This document shows, piece by piece, positions 10,826-24,400 of a DNA stretch of 64,000 bases (position 1 is its first letter; each line of letters opens with the position of its first letter). The translations under genes were made by a program, and so were the position numbers. Origin of the DNA: Sequoia sempervirens (Eukaryota > Streptophyta > Pinopsida > Cupressales > Cupressaceae); the NCBI GenBank assembly GCA_007258455.2, contig VDFB02373365.1, positions 226,043,166-226,107,165 of the forward strand, in the 5' to 3' direction. The notes under the pieces are model-generated. The model was not told where the DNA came from. It saw only the letters and a list, made by a program, of their open reading frames with translations, and made no database searches.

Positions 10826-11126
10826 TTGTGGTGGAGGAGAGGCAACAACAATTGTTATTTGCAGTGTTAGTCAACTTGCAAGTGAGAATGGTGAACTAGG
10901 GTTCAATGGTGAAGTTACAGGTCTAGAAGTTTCACTCCTCAATTTTCCCTTGTCACTCCTTGTTTTTTGTGTTGGACAAATTTAGTTAGATAATCGTTGT
11001 TGAGATAAGATCTAAGTATCATATGATATCTTTTCATGGAAAATGACCTAATGTTTTCTAGTTTTTCAGATGGGCCCTCCTTCTAGTGAAAATTCTATTG
11101 AGGGATATTTTTGTCACACACAATGT
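10826..11126. other. No gene seen
   Basis: Spacer between the gag relic and the edge of repeat UR1-A, presumably the leader of the Gypsy fragment. No LTR or primer site was recognised. Confidence 0.4.
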
Positions 11127-12349
11127 GTTAGGAAATAAGGGTTTATTGCCTCTTGAAAAGGAGTGAAACTACTCAAAGGTTCCTTTCTATTAGGTCATGA
11201 CTATGTAGATAGCACAGTAGTGAGATCAATGCAGTTTCACAAGGAGATTTGAAATTTATATAACTAGAAAATCATATGCAATCACAAAAGATAATTGTAA
11301 CAATTTAAAGCAATAGATTTCATTTTAGTAATACAATAGATTTATATCAACTTTGATCTTTAAAAAAAACTAGAAACCATTTATGAAATAAAATAAAAGG
11401 AATAAAATGGTAACAAGAGATAATTAAATAAGATCTACTCTAATTAGATAATGATAAAGAACATTTCATCAATCACTTTTGTACGTTTGAACAAGTTCTT
11501 TCAAAACAATCATTAGAGTAAATAGTATCACACACATTTGGCATTAATGATGGTACAATATTTAAAGGAAATACGACATCCACACGATTTTAAGTTTTCA
11601 TACAAATAGAACACTATCAAACACATACAAATATGGGATTAAATCCTACTTAATTTCATGGTTATACACAAGATCTCATTAATTTGACATGTTTGTTTAG
11701 AAAAAAATGCTCATACCATCACTATAGGTCCAAATTGACATGCATAAAAAATAGGCGTTATCCTTAAATGATGAAAATTTTAAATTTGCACAAAGATCAG
11801 CAGGTGAATTCCACATTGAGATTTTATTATTTTTAGTATAGAAATTATATTAGAATTGGATCATTTTTCATGACCTAGAAATAAAAATATATAGAAAAAT
11901 AGTTTCCTATAATTGTGGATCTTAATAAAAAGTAATTGGAACTAACTCTAGCACTTGAGTCTTTAATTGAAATTAAAATTAAAATAAAGCTTAATTGGGA
12001 ACCCTAGAACATAGCTCAATTCAATTGTTGAAACTTATGGAAATGAAAAGCAACTAGAAATAACACTAAAATATAACTGCAATCTAAATGGTAGTCTTCA
12101 AATTTCCTATGCCCCCTTTTATCTTTTCATCTTGGCATGGATCTCATGATCAATATTTATTGCATCTTTCCAACACCAAATATGCTGCATTTGGACATGA
12201 GATTACAACAACAGCTCACTGGATGCCTTGATTATTTGCAAAAAAGTTAGAGGAAGTCAAGTACCAACAACACTGACATTTCTAGTCACTTGGCAAAAAA
12301 ATTCAACCATTTTGGCACAATTTCATTCATCTTCTCCATTGTTGGCCCT

Positions 12350-15300
12350 TTGTTAAACTAGATGCTCGCTCTAGTCAAAGGCAGTCAATTCCATTTGCTA
12401 TTGTATTTGAGTGAAAGATTCTAATTCTTTTTGGAGAGATTGCAATTTAATATTTTTTTGACCATTTTATTGATGCCTTCTTGTGTTACTTGTCCTTGCA
12501 TCTGGTTTTGTAACTCATCGACCAATCTTGCAAGCTCCCTTTCCATCACAGGACTGCCTCAAAATGTACATCCAAGGTTTTATATTGCTTGGTAGATGTT
12601 ATTCATAGCTTTCTCTACCTAGCCTCTATCATATTTTAACCTGTTCTTGCACTTATTCAAAATTTTAACTTGAAACTGTGTTGCTCTTACCCAAATTGGA
12701 ATCATGTCTTTGTCTCCATCTTCTATTACAACAACTTTTATTAGTTCCTCCAATTTTGTCTCATTTATTTGATGGAGGATGGGAATGTGTTCCTCTCTTA
12801 CCAATAGTTCTTTATCAACACTTAATATCATTTTTTGTACATTGATGTCCTCATCACAAATAGAATGATACAACTTAACCAATTATTTCAAAACTTGTTC
12901 TACTATTTCAAGAAAATTATCTATCCATTGTCAAGCAACAAAAATCCACCCATCTAGGTCAAAATGTTTGACCTCTCATTTAAGAATTTCCTACAATACA
13001 AACTTGGGATCTCCAACATCAATAAGTCCAATCAAATTACTTATAGAGGTTATCAATTGTCCCACTTGATACTTTAGCTAATCTTTGGTATTTTCATCCT
13101 TTTGCATTCTTTTCAATAAGGTGGTAATTGACATTTGCAAGGATTGCTACTCCCCTTCTCTGGTATGTACTCCCAGTTCTACTTGTCTAATCTAGTAGTC
13201 TTCTAGTGTCATCTAGACTCTAATTTATCAACTAAGGGGCAACTATTTCAGCTATCCTTTTTCCATGTTCATCAACAAAAATTGTCTATATCCTTCAAGA
13301 TTTCTTTCTTCTCCTCCCCAAATATTTCAACACTTAATATTTGTTTTGGTGTCTCCAAATAGTACCTCTTCCTTTTACAAATGGTATGATTCAACCATAT
13401 ATGTATGGCTATAATTGTCTCTCTTTGATGGAAATAGCTGACCTCAACACGCTATGATATTTCTCTAATCTATCTTCATGGACCTTTTGTTCAGGCTCTT
13501 GGGAAACTCTTTCTTCTTCTTGGGGCTTCTCTTGCTATCATTCTTCTTCATTGTGAGGTATCTCCTCAACAATCCTCTTTTCTTGATCAATGGCTTGATC
13601 ACCAAGTACTTTCCCCTGAATAATATGCTCTTTTGTGTGACTTCTTCTCTATTCAATTTTTCCTCTTTATTGACTTCCTCAACAAACACTTCTTCTCTAT
13701 TCACTTTTTCCTCTTTATGTGCAGGATCATGATGGGCCAAAAAGTGGTGATATGATGGGTATGTGTAGGGTATGTGGCTGATGACTCTTTTTTACCCAAA
13801 ATTGATGAAACAAAAATTATTTTTAAAGGATATTCTTAGCTTTTCACCAATATAAATCATGCTTTACTTTGAATTTAATAAATAATTATTATTCATTTTC
13901 TATTTGAATTACCACTAAAGTCCCGATTGATAGGTTGATTGAAAAACATCTATAACTTTCGAGCGATATCATTTTTTTTGAATCCAAAACATGTGTCACA
14001 TTCTATGCTTCACATACTATATAATTAAAAAAAAATTGAATTTCATGAAGTTTTGAACAAGTTAAGGTGGTTAGACATATGAGTTTTTATATTTTTTAAA
14101 AGTTGTAATAAAAAATTCACAACTAATTATTTACTTGGAAAAAAATTACAAAAGAATATGAATCACATTGAGACATGAGTCCTCTACTTATATCTAAAAT
14201 ATTATTGAAAAAATAATATCATTTTATTGTGGTTAGGGTGGTCAGACAGACACTTCTTATTTTTTCCCTGAAATTTAAGTGCTACTGCATTGCAATTTCA
14301 AATTTTCACCAAAAAGATTTTTTTTTATAAATAAACCTAGTACTTTAGAAAATAAGCTCAATTTGCTACAAATTATATTCTTACATATTTTGAAATAATA
14401 TAGATAACTTATTCAAAATTTTATGTCAAGTTTCATAACTCTGGTTTTTTCTAAATTTTATCGCCACTTAAGGGCTTATTTTTTCCATGATGACCCTGCA
14501 CATACCCACATCCTCCTTCTCCTTTTGGATTTCCTCTTCTATTTGAGGCTCCTTTTATATTTATCCTTCCTCCATTGTTGTTTCAATAAGTATTTCCACT
14601 CCTTGAGGTAGTTCATCTTTTGGAGGAGGAATAGATGGTGGTGGCTAAGAAGGTGGAGTCAAAATTTTCTCTTAGGTGATTGTGGAGGAGTTGGCAATGG
14701 TTTCCCATGGGGAGGAAGTTGAGGAGTATGTTTGTTCAGCCTCCCTTTGGTTTACCCTTTCTTTAATAGCTTCCCTTTTCCCCTTCTTACAAATAAGGCC
14801 ACTATCATCTACAAGTTCCTTACCTTCATTGGAGAAATCTTTTACTAAGCTCCTCTCTTTCCTTTTCTTTATCATTTATTTTGTAGCTTCTACCTTTTCT
14901 TTCTTCTTCTAGGTAACAATATACTAGTATATGGTTTCTCTATAGCATTATGTGGATTTTCCTCCTTGGTGGGTTCTTCAATTGTTCTCTCTCCTTTCTT
15001 CTCCTTCTCAGGTCCCTTAGTAGGTTTTTGCAATCTTGACATAGGGAAAGGCCTTTTGAACCATCAAAGAGAGTGGTTCACCACACCTTCTGTTTTGTCC
15101 TTTATGTTATCATTATATAGAACTAAGCAATCAACATTATAAATTGGCTAATCTGGAATCCCTTGGCTTGAGTAGGCAGGCTCAATGATTTTTTCATCTT
15201 CTTTCAACTCCTTTGGGATCCAAAGGTCTATGCAATGTCTCATCAAGAACACTATCAATCAACAATATTCCTTTCTTCTTACTTTGAATTCATCCTTACA

Positions 15301-16607
15301 ATTGGCCTAGTGATCTTTGAGGTTGGGATCATGAATGAAGTATGTGCCCATTACTTTGTTGATGTTTCCAATAGGGTCAAACATTTCACGGGCATCATTG
15401 TATAATAAAAAATTATATCTTGTTTTAATTTTTGTATTCTTAGCATTCTTGTTTTTGGAACAAGAATAAACTTCTATTTTATAGGAAATCCATACCCATG
15501 TTTGTGTTTTCTAGCAATGAACTATCACACCTCTATAATCTATCTATAAACTTACTACAAAAGTAGTTTATTTGATGGCTATTGAGGGAGCTTGTATGGA
15601 ATTTTATGGAAACTGACCACCCTGATGTAAGCGAAAGTTTTATACTAGATAAAATAGTATCCAATTTCCTTAATCACTTTCGTGTCTTAATTAGAGACTC
15701 TCTGAAAGAAATCTCCCTCCAACCCTCTAATCACATAATATATAAAGTTATCATTAACCACTCCAAAATTACGAATAGATAATTCCATTTCCAATTGGGG
15801 ATAATGTTGATATATTCACTTCTCTAAGCGCAAAGGATCCAATCTTTGCAAGTCTTTGAAATGAGGCTTGGGAAGCTTAAAAAATACAAGATAGCATGTC
15901 ATGTAAAATTTATGAGTTAACAAAACAATACTTAACTATTGATGAATAGTATCATTGATAAGAGAAGCCTTGTCAATTTTATTCTTGTTTGAAGAATTAA
16001 TGATCTTAATGAATCAAACCATCCACATATAGAAGTCTCTATCATGTTGATACTCGAAGACTCAACTCAACAACACAATTAGATCTTTAACATCTTCCTT
16101 GTATTCACTTCTATGTTGTACCTTGGCTAACTTAGCAGCCACCTTCCTTGGTTTCTCCAACAAGTTATTATTTATGTAACTCAATTTTTTAGTTGGATGT
16201 ACATAAAAATAATCCACTACTTTATCCATGTCTACTGCCTCATATTCAACATGAGCAGGAATTCTAAATATTTTGTCTATATACTTTGGGCTCACATCCA
16301 ATACAATTTCCCCATTTCCTCCCTTGAATTTCTAGGACTTGTGGTTGCAGTGAAGAGCACAAGTCAAGACCAACTCAAGGGATTGAACTGTGACTAGAAA
16401 AGAAACAACCTCCACCAATCCTAATTTTGAAAGAGTTCTAGCCATTGGAGTCCTAGCCCCACTATCACCAATCCTTCAATTGAACTCATTTATGTCAACA
16501 TGGCCCAGGTTGGTATCACCAATCTCATTATATGGAGAGAACATCTTTGAAGGAAGATGGTATCCTTTGTATTGGTACTTCATTTCTTCTAAATCCTCGA
16601 GAGGCAT
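12350..16607 (-). pseudogene. UR1-A protein relic, unknown family
   Basis: The likely start is ATG at 16607, just downstream of an acceptor-like ATTGCAG, mirroring copy B (24664, after TTTGCAG). Recognisable stretches in order: EMKYQYKGYH near the start; VSPKYIDKIFRIP with VDYFYVHP (16301-16062); FYMTCYLV; NDNFIY; a segment with FDPIGNINKVMG near 15360; a long Lys/Glu/Pro-rich linker (about 15100-13470); and a C-terminal acidic/coiled-coil part with VVVIEDGD and PIWVRA (12882-12619). Many stops and shifts break it, and the linker is split by the TIR transposon. The order (helical N-terminal half, charged linker, coiled coil) loosely recalls putative plant transposon proteins such as Pfam PF20167, but I cannot confirm this by eye. 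Confidence 0.55.
13718..14502. mobile_element. TIR transposon copy 1 (785 bp, TA-flanked)
   Basis: The left end TGTGCAGGATCATGATGG and the right end (reverse complement) TGTGCAGGGTCATCATGG are terminal inverted repeats, each flanked outside by TA. A second copy lies inverted at 49545-50318 inside E3. UR1-B lacks the insert at the matching place, which shows it moved. There is no coding frame, so it is non-autonomous. TA duplication suggests the Tc1/mariner/Stowaway group, but 785 bp and this TIR are not typical enough for a firm class. Confidence 0.75.
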
Positions 16608-19045
16608 ATATCCTGCAATTACTAGTACCATATATTAACATTTTTATATACCAAGAAGAGAAACCCTACAAGATAAGCCATGTTATACAATGTCCATTTT
16701 TCATTTCAAAGTTATAAAATTTCAAAATAAGTCATACAAAAGTTTTAGGGATTGGCCTTCGAAATTACCCCTTACCTCCTATTGTTAGCATATACATTTA
16801 AAAGTCTACTTTTCTTTTATTAACATCATCGGGTATCAGGGATCAGGAATCCTTATACCTGTTTCTTTACCCTATAAATACATTCAACTTATAACTATGT
16901 TTAATTTTGATGTTAGGGATTGAAGATCCCCTCTACCTCTTACTCATAGTGTGAATTCTCTTTGTAAATACTTCATCTCATCGTGCATAGGAGATCGTAG
17001 ATCCCCCTTACCTATTGCTTGTAATGAGAATTCCTTAGGGATACAGTTGTGCTTGATCAGGTGTTAGGGATCAAGGATCCCCTCTACCTCTTACATTGTT
17101 AACATTTTTCCTTGGTTAACTGGTATCCTTAACTCATAGTTTGAAAGGGTTTCAGGGGTTGGGGTTCATAGTTTCAATTTTCCTCTTTCTATAAAGTTTT
17201 TGAGTATTAATTGAATCAAACATCTATGACCTAATAACTTGATTCACATTTTTTGAACATTTGAAAGTAGTTTAATAAAGGCCTACTTACTAAACACATC
17301 TTTTTGAATGAAGGAAACTAATCATGTTTGCAAACATTGAGAGTCGGGGTTTCATCAAACCTCCTATCTCAATAAGAAAGTGTGTAAATGGTATATCCAA
17401 TGCACAAAGTGCGAAAGGGAATCTTGAAAAAAATTTGACTAAGTGTTTTGTGGTTTATTATATGTCGAAGATCGGGGATACCCTTTACCTCTTTCACCTT
17501 TATAAGAAAGGAAGTAAGTGATATCTCTGATGATCAAATTCTAAAGGTCATGATCAAACTTTCACTAAGTCGTAAAGGAATGATCGACATCGGAGGTTGA
17601 AGTTTCATCTTACATCTTGCAGATGTTTTCAAGTATTGGGTAATGGAAATTCATGATGTCTGAAGCCTGAAAGTTTTAATTTGAAAATGTTAAGACATGA
17701 ATTGAGTGGAAATTCAAAGGCTTGATGTTTGAAAGGAATTTTAGAAACAAACAAGCCTAGGTTAAGTGTTGGGTGCATTCTTAGGGGTTAGAGATCAAGG
17801 ATACCACTTACTTCTTTCACCTTTATGAGAAATCAGTAAGAAAATTTTCAAATGGCCGAATCTCAAAAGTTGTGATAATTTCATCGAGTTACCAAGGCAT
17901 GGTTGGGGGTTGAAAATTGGAGTTTCACCTTACATAGTACAATTTTTTTTAGGTATCTAGTCAGGAAGACTCATGATGCTCGAAGCTTGATAGGTTCCAA
18001 TTTTTTAAAAAATCTAAGGTACAAAAGGATGCAACCCTTCGGAAACTTGATGTATGATGTCTGATGATGATGTCACAAACAACATTGAAGTTGTGCCAAA
18101 AATAAAATAAATTCGATAGGGCAACAAAAACCAAAAATACAAGAACAAAAAGGGAAAGAAAAAAATGATAAAATGCAGAGAAGAATACCTAAAGTCGAAC
18201 TAAGAAAATGAAAAAGAAATAAAAAAAGGGAATTGAAGAAAACAAAGGAAAAAAGGCCCAAAAAAATTCACATGCACTAGAGACGCACACAAATTAGTAA
18301 ATCACAAGGGAAACAACTTGAATTTACCAACCTAATAATGCATGAAATGAGTGGGAGGGAAAACACAAACAAAAAACACCATGAGCACAACACGAACCAG
18401 GAAACCCACAAACATGGGCAACCATGAGCACAACATGAACCACCCTAAATACAAACCAATCACTCAATACACCTTTAAATGAGTCAGGGATGTAGGTAAA
18501 GAATAACAACAATGACGACCAATGATTAGAAGAATGCTTCATAGCTATTAGAGTTTGAATTGTTAATTGAATAATAACAAAATGATCGATGAGTTAACCT
18601 AATTACCCTCAAATTCATTACATTAATGGTACACCAACCCAAGTGTTAAGGAATTAAACTCAAGTGGCTCTTCATTAAATTCAAATAGTTGTATGTGTGT
18701 TTGATAGGACATGATGTGACCCGCATGACAGACGAGGTGTCATCACCGTACTTTGCAAGTAGAAGCATGCTAGAAGAGAAAACTCTAATGCACAAAGCTC
18801 AATGAAAGTCAAGACAAAAGACACCAACGAATGAAGAGGGAGGGGTCAAGGATCAAGCTTGACAACGAAGGTATACCTTTCCTTAAAAGTCCAATTTTCA
18901 AACCCTAAATGCAAACAAAGATAGAGGAAAAGAACAAGGGAAGAAAAGGGAATAACGGGGAAAGGAAAAGGAGGAAAGGGAAATAAAGACATGTAAAATG
19001 GAGAAGAGGGGGTCCCCATTTTTCTAAGAGAAAAAAAGGGTGTGA
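16608..19045 (-). other. UR1-A upstream region
   Basis: No protein is seen. Between about 16850 and 17850 the motif 'ggatc...cctcttacct' recurs every 100-400 bp (near 16840, 16915, 16985, 17065, 17470, 17790), an old repeat array also seen in UR1-B. A purine-rich block (GGAAAGGAAAAGG type) lies at about 18890-19035 and is conserved in copy B at 42170-42320. On the coding strand that is a pyrimidine tract near the presumed 5' end. Confidence 0.45.
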
Positions 19046-19260
19046 TTACAAAGGCACAACAATATATGCACACACGCACACACACATACACACAGACATA
19101 TATATATATACACACGCACATGTATATGTATATATATATATGTATATGTATATATATAAATATGTATATGTATATATATGTATATGTATATATATATATG
19201 TATACATATACATGTGTATATATGTATATGTATATATATGTGTATATAGATAAATATAAT
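19046..19260. repeat. TA/TATATG and CA microsatellite
   Basis: A (CA)n-like stretch passes into long alternating TATATG/TGTATA runs. Frames of 78-94 codons on both strands here are low-complexity artefacts. Confidence 0.9.
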
Positions 19261-19460
19261 TTTTGTGAATATTTATAAGTACAATGAAAATATAAGTTGT
19301 TAAGTAATGAATAAAGATTAAAAATTTCATCCTATATATGTATATTTCTCTCTTGTATGTGCAATGGAAAGTAGATAAATACTAACACAATTTATAGAAA
19401 ATGTATGCTACTATGTTCTATTGGACAATGAAAGGAGAGTAACTTAAACATGGATGTGAC

Positions 19461-19826
19461 AAATATAGATGTGGATTTCCAAATATATGCACAAAAAAGA
19501 AAGGGTTTTAAAAAAAAGCTCAAAGAAGTTTAGGGTTTCATGATAATAATTCCTTAATAAAATAAATACAGATGTGGGATTTCAGATATATACCCAAAAA
19601 AGACAAAAGTGTTTTAAAAAAAAACCATAAAAGGGGGTTTCATGATAATAATTCCTTTATCAAACGAATACAAACATGGGTTTTTAGATATAAGGTTTTT
19701 TAACAAAAACTACCATACAAGTTTAGTGTTGAATGATAATAATTCCTTAATTAGAAAAAAAAAATCTATAAACATGGGGTCAAAATCATATGTGAAATAA
19801 TCCCTTTATCAAATTAAATCGTGATT
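19461..19826. repeat. Minisatellite, about 100-bp unit, 3-4 copies
   Basis: Units start near 19461, 19570, 19671 and 19768. Each has an 'acatgggattt' head, an A-rich middle with GGGTTTT, and TGATAATAATTCCTT near the end; the last is partial. Divergence between units is high. Confidence 0.65.
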
Positions 19827-20308
19827 ACAAATGGGGTTTTTTAAACCCGAAAAAAAAGTTGAATGTATGCAGATTATATAACCTAGTAGAGTATTTCACA
19901 CTACTAAGTCAATGGATTCATGATAATGTAACCCTTGACGGTTTGCACAATGATGTGAGAAAGATAGGAGTACTTGACCAAAATACATTCATGAGTGCTA
20001 AACTGTTAAAAATGAAAGGAGAAATGATAGGTTGAAATTACCTCAAACCATGGAGAGCATCACATGATGGAAATGACATGATAAGAAATGATGAAATTGA
20101 TCAAAAAAGGTGTTTAAAATTAGCACATAATCAAATAGCCAAGAAACCCTTTGTGGTTCCTGAAAAATTTCTAGTAACTAGACTCACAAGTGCCATTATT
20201 TTTATTATAAAAGGGGAAATGATAGTTTGACATTACTTGAAACCATGGAGGGCAATTGAAATGCATCCTTCAAGGGTCTAGCAACATTGTTGAGGGTGAT
20301 TTTAGCAA
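19827..20308. other. No gene seen between UR1-A and UR1-B
   Basis: AT-rich sequence without a clear protein or repeat. Two stretches (near 20025 and 20215) resemble each other: 'gaaatgatag.ttga.attac.t.aaaccatggag'. This hints at another old duplication. Confidence 0.4.
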
Positions 20309-21497
20309 CAAACAACATGCTATGAAATAAAGGTTTATTGTGTCTCTTGAAAAGAAATAAAATGACTCCAAGGTTCCTTTTTGTTAGGTCATGACAATGT
20401 GGAAAACATAGAGGTGAGATCTATGTGATTATATGAGGGGATTTAGGTTTTTGGAGAAAAACTAAAAGGATTTAAGCAATCATAGAATAACATTTCATAC
20501 ACTCAACTTAGATTGCATATAGAATATAAGAAGATTTGAACTAATTCATTTCTCTTTCAAACCATTTTGATAACCATGTTTCAAAATAAAATGCAAAAGA
20601 GAATAGGGTAACAAGATACAATTCGAAAGAAACCTACACAAATAATTCAAATGAAATCTATTCTATTCATACAACAACATAATGAATTCAATCAATCACA
20701 TTTGCACATTTAAACAAGATCTTCTGAAACAACCAATAATAGAAATAGTATTCACACATTTACTATCAATGGAGAGAAATATTTAAAGGAAACACAATGC
20801 ACACAAGATTTTCAAATTTCATTCAATCAAAACAACATCAATCCCGTGCAAATTTGGGATGAAATTCTACTTAATCCCACAAATTAAACCCAGATCTTAT
20901 TAATTTAGAAATTATGATTAAAATAGAATGACCATACCATCACCATGGCACTAAATCCAAATGCATGCAACATAGGCATAATCATTTGATCAAATAAATC
21001 AAAACTTTGCATAAAATTCAACAAGTAAACCACACATTGAGATTGTATTGTTTGTAGTTGCAAAAATTATAAGAATTCAGACCCTTTGAATGGTCCAAAA
21101 AAAAACATAAATAGAGAAATAAACTTCCCATAATTTTGGATCTAAAATGAAAAAGAAACTATAACTAACTCTAGCACTTGAGCCTTTAACCAAAATAAAA
21201 CCAGAAAACTAAAATAAAATTGAACTGGGCACCCTAGTTGGAATCAAGTCTTTTTGTAAAGTTTAGGAAAATAGAAAAAAACCAAATAAAACTGAAGTGA
21301 AACTAAAATAAAATTGGTAGCACCAAAATCCCCACGCCATTGCATTTTGGCATATGATTCATGCATAGACAATCACACCTAACTTTGAAATCCCTAATCT
21401 TGACGTTGATCTAGAGAAATACATCATTCTCAAAAAAAATTGGACACCTTCAAAAACATTTAGCCAAAATCAACAATAACATCCACCTTGTTTGTAG

Positions 21498-24400
21498 TTA
21501 TTTGTCAATTTTCTCAGTCCATACTGACACCACTTCATTTATTTTTTCCATGGATGACCCCTTGTGAAACTGAATTCTAATCTTCTGATCGAACATGGTT
21601 TTCTCCATTTGCTGTTGTATTTTGGTGAAGGATTCCAACTCCTCTTGAAGAGATTGGAGTTTTACCTTTTCACTAACCATTCTATCAATTCCTTCTTGAG
21701 TGACCTATCCCTTCATTGAATTTTGCAATTCCTTGATCATTTTTTCAAGTTCTCTTACTAATATAGGGCTATCCTAGAATGTACACCCCAGGTCCTCTAT
21801 TTATTTGCAAATATCATTCATTTTCTTCTCTACTTGGGCCTTGTCATTATTCAATTTTGTTTTACATGTACTCAAAAAAATTGTATGAAACTCTATTTCC
21901 CTTATCCAAATAGGAATTGACTCATGTTCTCCATCTTGAATTACCACAACTTTAAGCAACTCTTCCTCCTTAGGCTCATTCATTTTTTGGAGGATTTGAA
22001 TATGTTCTTTCCATACCAACAACTCTTGATCAATTCTTAAAGAAACTTGTTGAGTGTGACTATCTTCACTGCTAATTGAATGGTATGATTTGACCAACTA
22101 CTTCAAAAATTTTTCTGCCAATTCCAAAAAAGATCCTTCCATTGTTGCACAATAGGAATCCATTCATCAAGGTTAGAGGGTCTAAATTCACCTTTCAAGG
22201 TAGCTTAGAGTGCAGAGTCAGGATATTTATGATTTACAGGGCTGATAAGATTACCGATGTAGGCAGTCAACTTTTTAACTTGAGCCTTCATTTCCTCTTG
22301 TGTTTTCATCTTTTTGCATTATTTTCAAAATGGTAGGAACTAACATCTATGAAGACTACTATTCACCATATCTTGTTTGGACACCTAAATCCACTTGGAA
22401 GATCTAATAGTCATCAGTCGTCATCTCAGATTCCATTTTTTCCACCAAAGGGACTACTATCTGAGCTATCATATTACCTTACTCATCCATTGAAACAATA
22501 GAAATCCTTTGATCCCTCTTCTTCTCCCAAGGGATTGGAAGGCATCTGATAGCATATTCATGCTAGGCTCAGGAGTTTCTACATATGTCCTATGCATTTT
22601 CTTAATGGTTTGATTCAACCATACTAGGATAGCGACATGTTTCTCTAGGGGAATGGAGACTATTCTTATATCATGATAAGTGACAATACTTACCTCTAGC
22701 CCCTCCTAAGTTTTCTTCTCTTCTTCCTGAGCTCTTTCTTGATGCACCTCTCCCCCAATTTTTGGAAGCTCCTTAGTAGCTTTCTTTTCTTGGTTGACCT
22801 CTTCTTCAACCTCATGTTGTTCAACACATCCTCTTGAGAAATATTCTCATCTATGAGAGGTCCTTCCTTAATCACTTCTTCTTGAAACACTTCTTTGACA
22901 TTTACATTTAGTGGAACATTTTCAAACACATCACCAGTTTCCTTTTGTGCTTCCTATTCCCTAGGAGGCTCCTTCTAAACTTCCCTTTCTTCAACAACAT
23001 TTTCAGTAGGAATTCCTCCTCTTAGGGGTAATTTACCTATCAAGAGGGGAGCAGTTGGTGGTGGGGGTTGAGATGGTGGTACAAGTACTCTATCCTTTAG
23101 TGATTGAGGAGGAGTTGGCAGTGGTGGCTCATGAGGAGGAGTCGAGGAGTATGTTTCCTCAGTTTTTGGCTAAGCCACCCTCATTCTCCTTTTTTGTGAT
23201 ATAGTTTTTCACTTTCTTCTAGTTCATCTTATTCTTTTAAAGCAATGTTTATTGGCCTCATTTCTTTTCTTTTCTTTCTTGCTTCTTTAGTTGGTTCACC
23301 CTTGACTTTATTCTTTGATGTGAGGGCACTAGAGGAAGGTTTCTCCTTAGCATTTTATACCTACTCTTTCTTTATAGTTTCTCTAGTTGAAGTTTCTCCT
23401 TCTTCTTAGAATATTTTGGATTCTCTAACAATTTAGACACAGAGAAAGGTGTACTCAACAAGTAGATAGATCATGACACAACCTGTTGAATTCTATCCTT
23501 AATGTTATCATTTTCCTTAACCGAAGAATCCACATTGAAAGATATCTTCTATGATGCATAGTCAGGATCCAAAACCTTTCCATCTTCTATTCTTTCTTTG
23601 GAAATTTGAACCTTTAGACAATGTCTCATCAAAAACATTATTAATAAATAATAATCTTTCAATCTCACCTCAAATTCCTCTTCACGATTTACCCAATGAT
23701 CTTCAAGTTTGGGCTCATAGATGAAGTATACACCCATCACTTTGTTGATATTCCCTATGGGGTCAAATATCCTATGAGAATCATTATACAAGTCAAAACT
23801 ATATCTGGACATCTCAACTTCTATACTTTTCACATTTTTTGTATTCACACAAGAATACACTCCTATCTAAATTGGAAAATAAGATCCATGCTTATGTTTC
23901 CCTACAATACATTTCTATACTTCAATAAGCTGTCTACAAAACTTTAGCAAAAGCAACTTGTCTAATGGATCTAGGGGAAGCTTGTATGGAATTTTATGGA
24001 AACCTACCACTCTAATGTAGGTAAAAGTTTTATATTGGATAAACTATTATCCAATTTCTTCAATCACCTTCATAGCTTTAGTAGAGACCCTCCTAGAAAA
24101 ATCTCCCTCTAAGCCCTAAATTATCATATAAATGAAATTATCATTAACAATGCCAAAATGGTAGAAACTTGCCTCTAATTCCAATTGGGGATAATGTTGG
24201 TAAATAGTTAATTCTCCCAGCTCATAAGAGCCCACCTTGGTGAGTCCTAGGAATGAGGCTTGTGAAATCAATAGAGAAACAAGATATGAGGTCATGTAAA
24301 AATTGGTGGATGAAAGAACATTAGACATTTGTTCATGAATGATGTCACTGATAAGTTGAACCCAACCAATTTTCTTCTTGTGGGAATAATTGATGATTTT

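Larger units (their letters stand above)
11127..19045 (-). mobile_element. UR1-A: copy A of an unclassified repeat family
   Basis: From about 11127 to 19045 this region is collinear with 20309-25171 plus 40359-42330. Both copies start on the plus strand with TG(T/C)TA(G/T)GAAATAA and both fade out after a GA-rich block. The coding sense is minus: a roughly 2-kb upstream region, then a long unknown protein, then about 1.2 kb of non-coding sequence. I find no long terminal repeat, no reverse transcriptase and no target duplication, so the mode of movement is unknown. It is interrupted by a TIR transposon at 13718-14502. Possible classes are a non-autonomous LTR element that lost one LTR, or a segmentally duplicated gene-like sequence. 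Confidence 0.65.

Noticed and set aside
19042..19330. Frames of 78 and 94 codons
   Set aside because: Translations of a TATATG/CA microsatellite on both strands.
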